From contig CAZKJO010000021.1 of NCBI GenBank assembly GCA_964553105.1, positions 1 through 37,027 on the forward strand: DNA of 37,027 nt, given 5' to 3'. Source of the stretch: Profundicola sp964553105 (GTDB lineage: Bacteria > Bacteroidota > Bacteroidia > Flavobacteriales > Weeksellaceae). Position 1 is the first letter of the stretch. The number at the start of each line of letters is the position of its first letter. The notes beneath the pieces are model-generated. The model did no database searches. It was not told where the DNA came from and worked only from the letters and a program-made list of their open reading frames with translations. The position numbers were made by a program, and so were the translations under genes. Below, in pieces: positions 35,827 to 37,027 of the stretch.

Positions 35827-35860
35827 ATAAAAACGGCTTCCAATTGCTTGGAAGCCGTTT
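35827..35860 (-). terminator. Terminator of the adhesin-like cargo gene
   Basis: AAACGGCTTCC and GGAAGCCGTTT (35831-35841, 35850-35860) form an 11-bp stem. On the minus strand T's follow (TTTTTATTT). It begins about 22 bases after the stop. Confidence 0.88.
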
Positions 35861-35881
35861 AGTAAGATATTTAATTAAGAA

Positions 35882-36709
35882 TTACTTCTTGATTAACTTC
35901 TTAGTTTCTTTTTTATTTCCGTCTGTTAATGTAACCAAGTAAACACCAGCTGGTAATTTATTAACATTAATCACTTGGTTATAACCAAACTCAGCAACGT
36001 TCTGACCTGCCATATTAGTTACTTTAATAGTAGTTTTGCTTGCTTCGAAACCATCTGCTAAATGAATGTTTAATAACTCTTTAGCTGGATTAGGGAACAT
36101 TGTAGAAACGTTTCTTGTCATTTGATCACTAACACTTAAGTTTTCTGCTATCACTTGAATATTATCTAATTCAATAGTGAAAACATCAGAAGTGTCATGA
36201 TGTCTCCAAGCTACATAAACAGTTTCACCCGCTAATGATGAAATATCTAATGTACGAGGTGTAGGCTCGTTAACACCATCCAAAGTTGGTTCATTAAAGA
36301 ATACATCGGAGTTCACTAATTCTGCTGGATCACTTGAAGTTCCAACATAAACAGTGTAATTCTCCATATCCCAGTCTGAGTCAACAGCACCAATATCATA
36401 ATTCAAAAGAACAGTTTGACCAGCATACTCAGTTAAATCAATTGCTGGCGTAATTACCCAATTGTCTGGAGTTAGAGCGCCCATAACACTATTCCAAGAA
36501 GCTGACCTTAATAAAGGTGTAAAAACTGGAGCACCACTTTCATCTTGTATCTGAACAACACTCCAAGAAAATCCGTCTCCATCTGCATCAATATTTTGCC
36601 AAGTCATTGGAAGCTCTCCAGAGTCAAAGTTTTCTTCAAAAATAACTGTTTGTGCAGATCCGGCAACGAATAGACCAAGTGTAAATAGAGATAATAAAGT
36701 TTTTTTCAT
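35882..36709 (-). CDS. T9SS-exported choice-of-anchor J/cleaved-adhesin-like protein
   Basis: A 275-residue secreted protein. The signal peptide (KKTLLSLFTLGLFVAGSAQ) is followed by a jelly-roll-like domain typical of choice-of-anchor J or cleaved-adhesin modules: FEENFDSGELPMTWQNIDAD, PDNWVITPAIDL, YTVYVGTSSDP and VAWRHHDTSDVFTIELDNIQ. Residues about 200-275 are a type A sorting domain (MFPNPAKELLNIHL, VNKLPAGVYLVTL, ending KKLIKK). It is an intact paralogue of the frameshifted gene at 16160-16990. A terminator separates it from another cargo gene upstream. I found no good TAnnTTTG box before its start. Ligand unknown; surface adhesion or carbohydrate binding is only suggested by the fold. 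Confidence 0.85.
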   Translation of the reverse strand: MKKTLLSLFTLGLFVAGSAQTVIFEENFDSGELPMTWQNIDADGDGFSWSVVQIQDESGAPVFTPLLRSASWNSVMGALTPDNWVITPAIDLTEYAGQTVLLNYDIGAVDSDWDMENYTVYVGTSSDPAELVNSDVFFNEPTLDGVNEPTPRTLDISSLAGETVYVAWRHHDTSDVFTIELDNIQVIAENLSVSDQMTRNVSTMFPNPAKELLNIHLADGFEASKTTIKVTNMAGQNVAEFGYNQVINVNKLPAGVYLVTLTDGNKKETKKLIKK

Positions 36710-36738
36710 TTTTATATTATTTAATTATTAAAATTTAT

Positions 36739-36795
36739 TAAAAAAAACTGTCTTAAAATCTCATAAACATAAATATTTAATCGACTTTAAGACAG
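36739..36795 (-). terminator. Terminator of the partial T9SS gene at the right edge
   Basis: On the minus strand CTGTCTTAAA (36795-36786) pairs with TTTAAGACAG (36757-36748) across a 28-base AT-rich loop and is followed by eight T's. The long loop makes it weaker than the others. Confidence 0.65.
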
Positions 36796-36826
36796 CCCTA
36801 TATAATTATTTATTCTTGATAAATAA

Positions 36827-37027
36827 TTACTTTTTGATTAACTTCTTAGTTTCTGATTTAGTTCCATCTGTAATAGTCAAGATGTAAACTCCAGCAGGTA
36901 AGTTAGCAACGTTTACTTTGTTAACGCTATCAAAAGAAGCAACTTTTTTACCAGATACATTGGTAACCGTTACTAAAGTTTTAGCTGCGTTGAAATCCTC
37001 AGCTAATTTAATGTTTACAACATCTTT
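36827..37027 (-). CDS. T9SS type A sorting domain, C-terminal end of a gene leaving the window
   Basis: The minus strand is open from the right edge to TAA at 36827-36829 (66 codons plus stop). It reads DVVNIKLAEDFNAAKTLV, then VTNVSGKKVASF, VANLPAGVYILTITDGTKS and the ending ETKKLIKK, which is a complete type A sorting domain without its passenger. The sorting domain closely resembles those of the two adhesin-like paralogues, so the missing part may be of the same type. That is a guess. It is on the same strand directly before the gene at 35882-36709. Confidence 0.85.
   Translation of the reverse strand, partial: KDVVNIKLAEDFNAAKTLVTVTNVSGKKVASFDSVNKVNVANLPAGVYILTITDGTKSETKKLIKK

Noticed and set aside
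35810..35930. Small plus-strand frame through the terminator hairpin near 35835
   Set aside because: It consists of hairpin sequence and the antisense of the cargo gene's end; no coding signs.
1..37027. Possible CRISPR array, transposon, phage or defence island
   Set aside because: No regularly spaced repeats, transposase, integrase or known defence gene was seen. The window is mostly conserved housekeeping and envelope genes.

Overview
Organism and evidence: this is a chromosomal segment of a Bacteroidota bacterium, most likely Flavobacteriales. The DNA is AT-rich. Many starts are preceded by the Bacteroidota -7 promoter box TAnnTTTG rather than a Shine-Dalgarno sequence. Several secreted proteins carry C-terminal type IX secretion (T9SS) sorting domains, and a T9SS accessory lipoprotein (PorW/SprE) is encoded. 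A mevalonate-pathway decarboxylase and a fused CusA-CusC metal pump fit the same group. The window comes from a draft assembly with three 100-N gaps. No intergenic stretch exceeds about 240 bases, and I see no CRISPR array, insertion sequence, rRNA or prophage.

Layout. 1-4.2 kb (minus strand): an AddB-like nuclease, then mvaD with an ATGA overlap, then a gap-broken T9SS cargo gene. 4.35-7.3 kb: hemB (+), a glycosyltransferase (-) and a small exported carboxypeptidase-regulatory-like protein (+). 7.4-9.8 kb: porW/sprE (-). 10.0-16.1 kb: a giant alpha-2-macroglobulin-family protein (+) cut by a gap that looks artificial, because its flanks are identical and in frame. 16.2-17.0 kb: a T9SS adhesin-like gene with two compensating frameshifts. 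17.1-23.6 kb (minus): a heavy-metal efflux operon of small His-rich exported protein, CusA-CusC fusion, periplasmic adaptor and His/Met-rich lipoprotein. 23.7-26.8 kb (minus): PEP carboxylase followed by a gap-broken YheT-type hydrolase. 27.0-27.7 kb: a T9SS cargo protein (+). 27.8-31.8 kb (minus): tyrS, coaX and an M1 peptidase. 31.9-33.5 kb: an orphan periplasmic binding lipoprotein (-), tRNA-Arg(ACG) (+) and a small GNAT protein (-). 33.6-35.6 kb: metG (+). 35.9-37.0 kb (minus): a second adhesin-like T9SS cargo gene and the end of a third.

How the parts relate: most genes are housekeeping (haem, isoprenoid, CoA, anaplerosis, two aminoacyl-tRNA synthetases). The shared themes are the cell envelope and export (PorW plus five T9SS cargo genes or fragments) and metal homeostasis (efflux operon, binding lipoprotein). 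I did not find a convincing new multi-gene system. The best leads are the very short promoter-to-ATG spacing at three genes, which suggests near-leaderless mRNAs, operator-like repeats in front of the metal operon, the collapsible gap in the macroglobulin gene, and the doubly frameshifted cargo gene.
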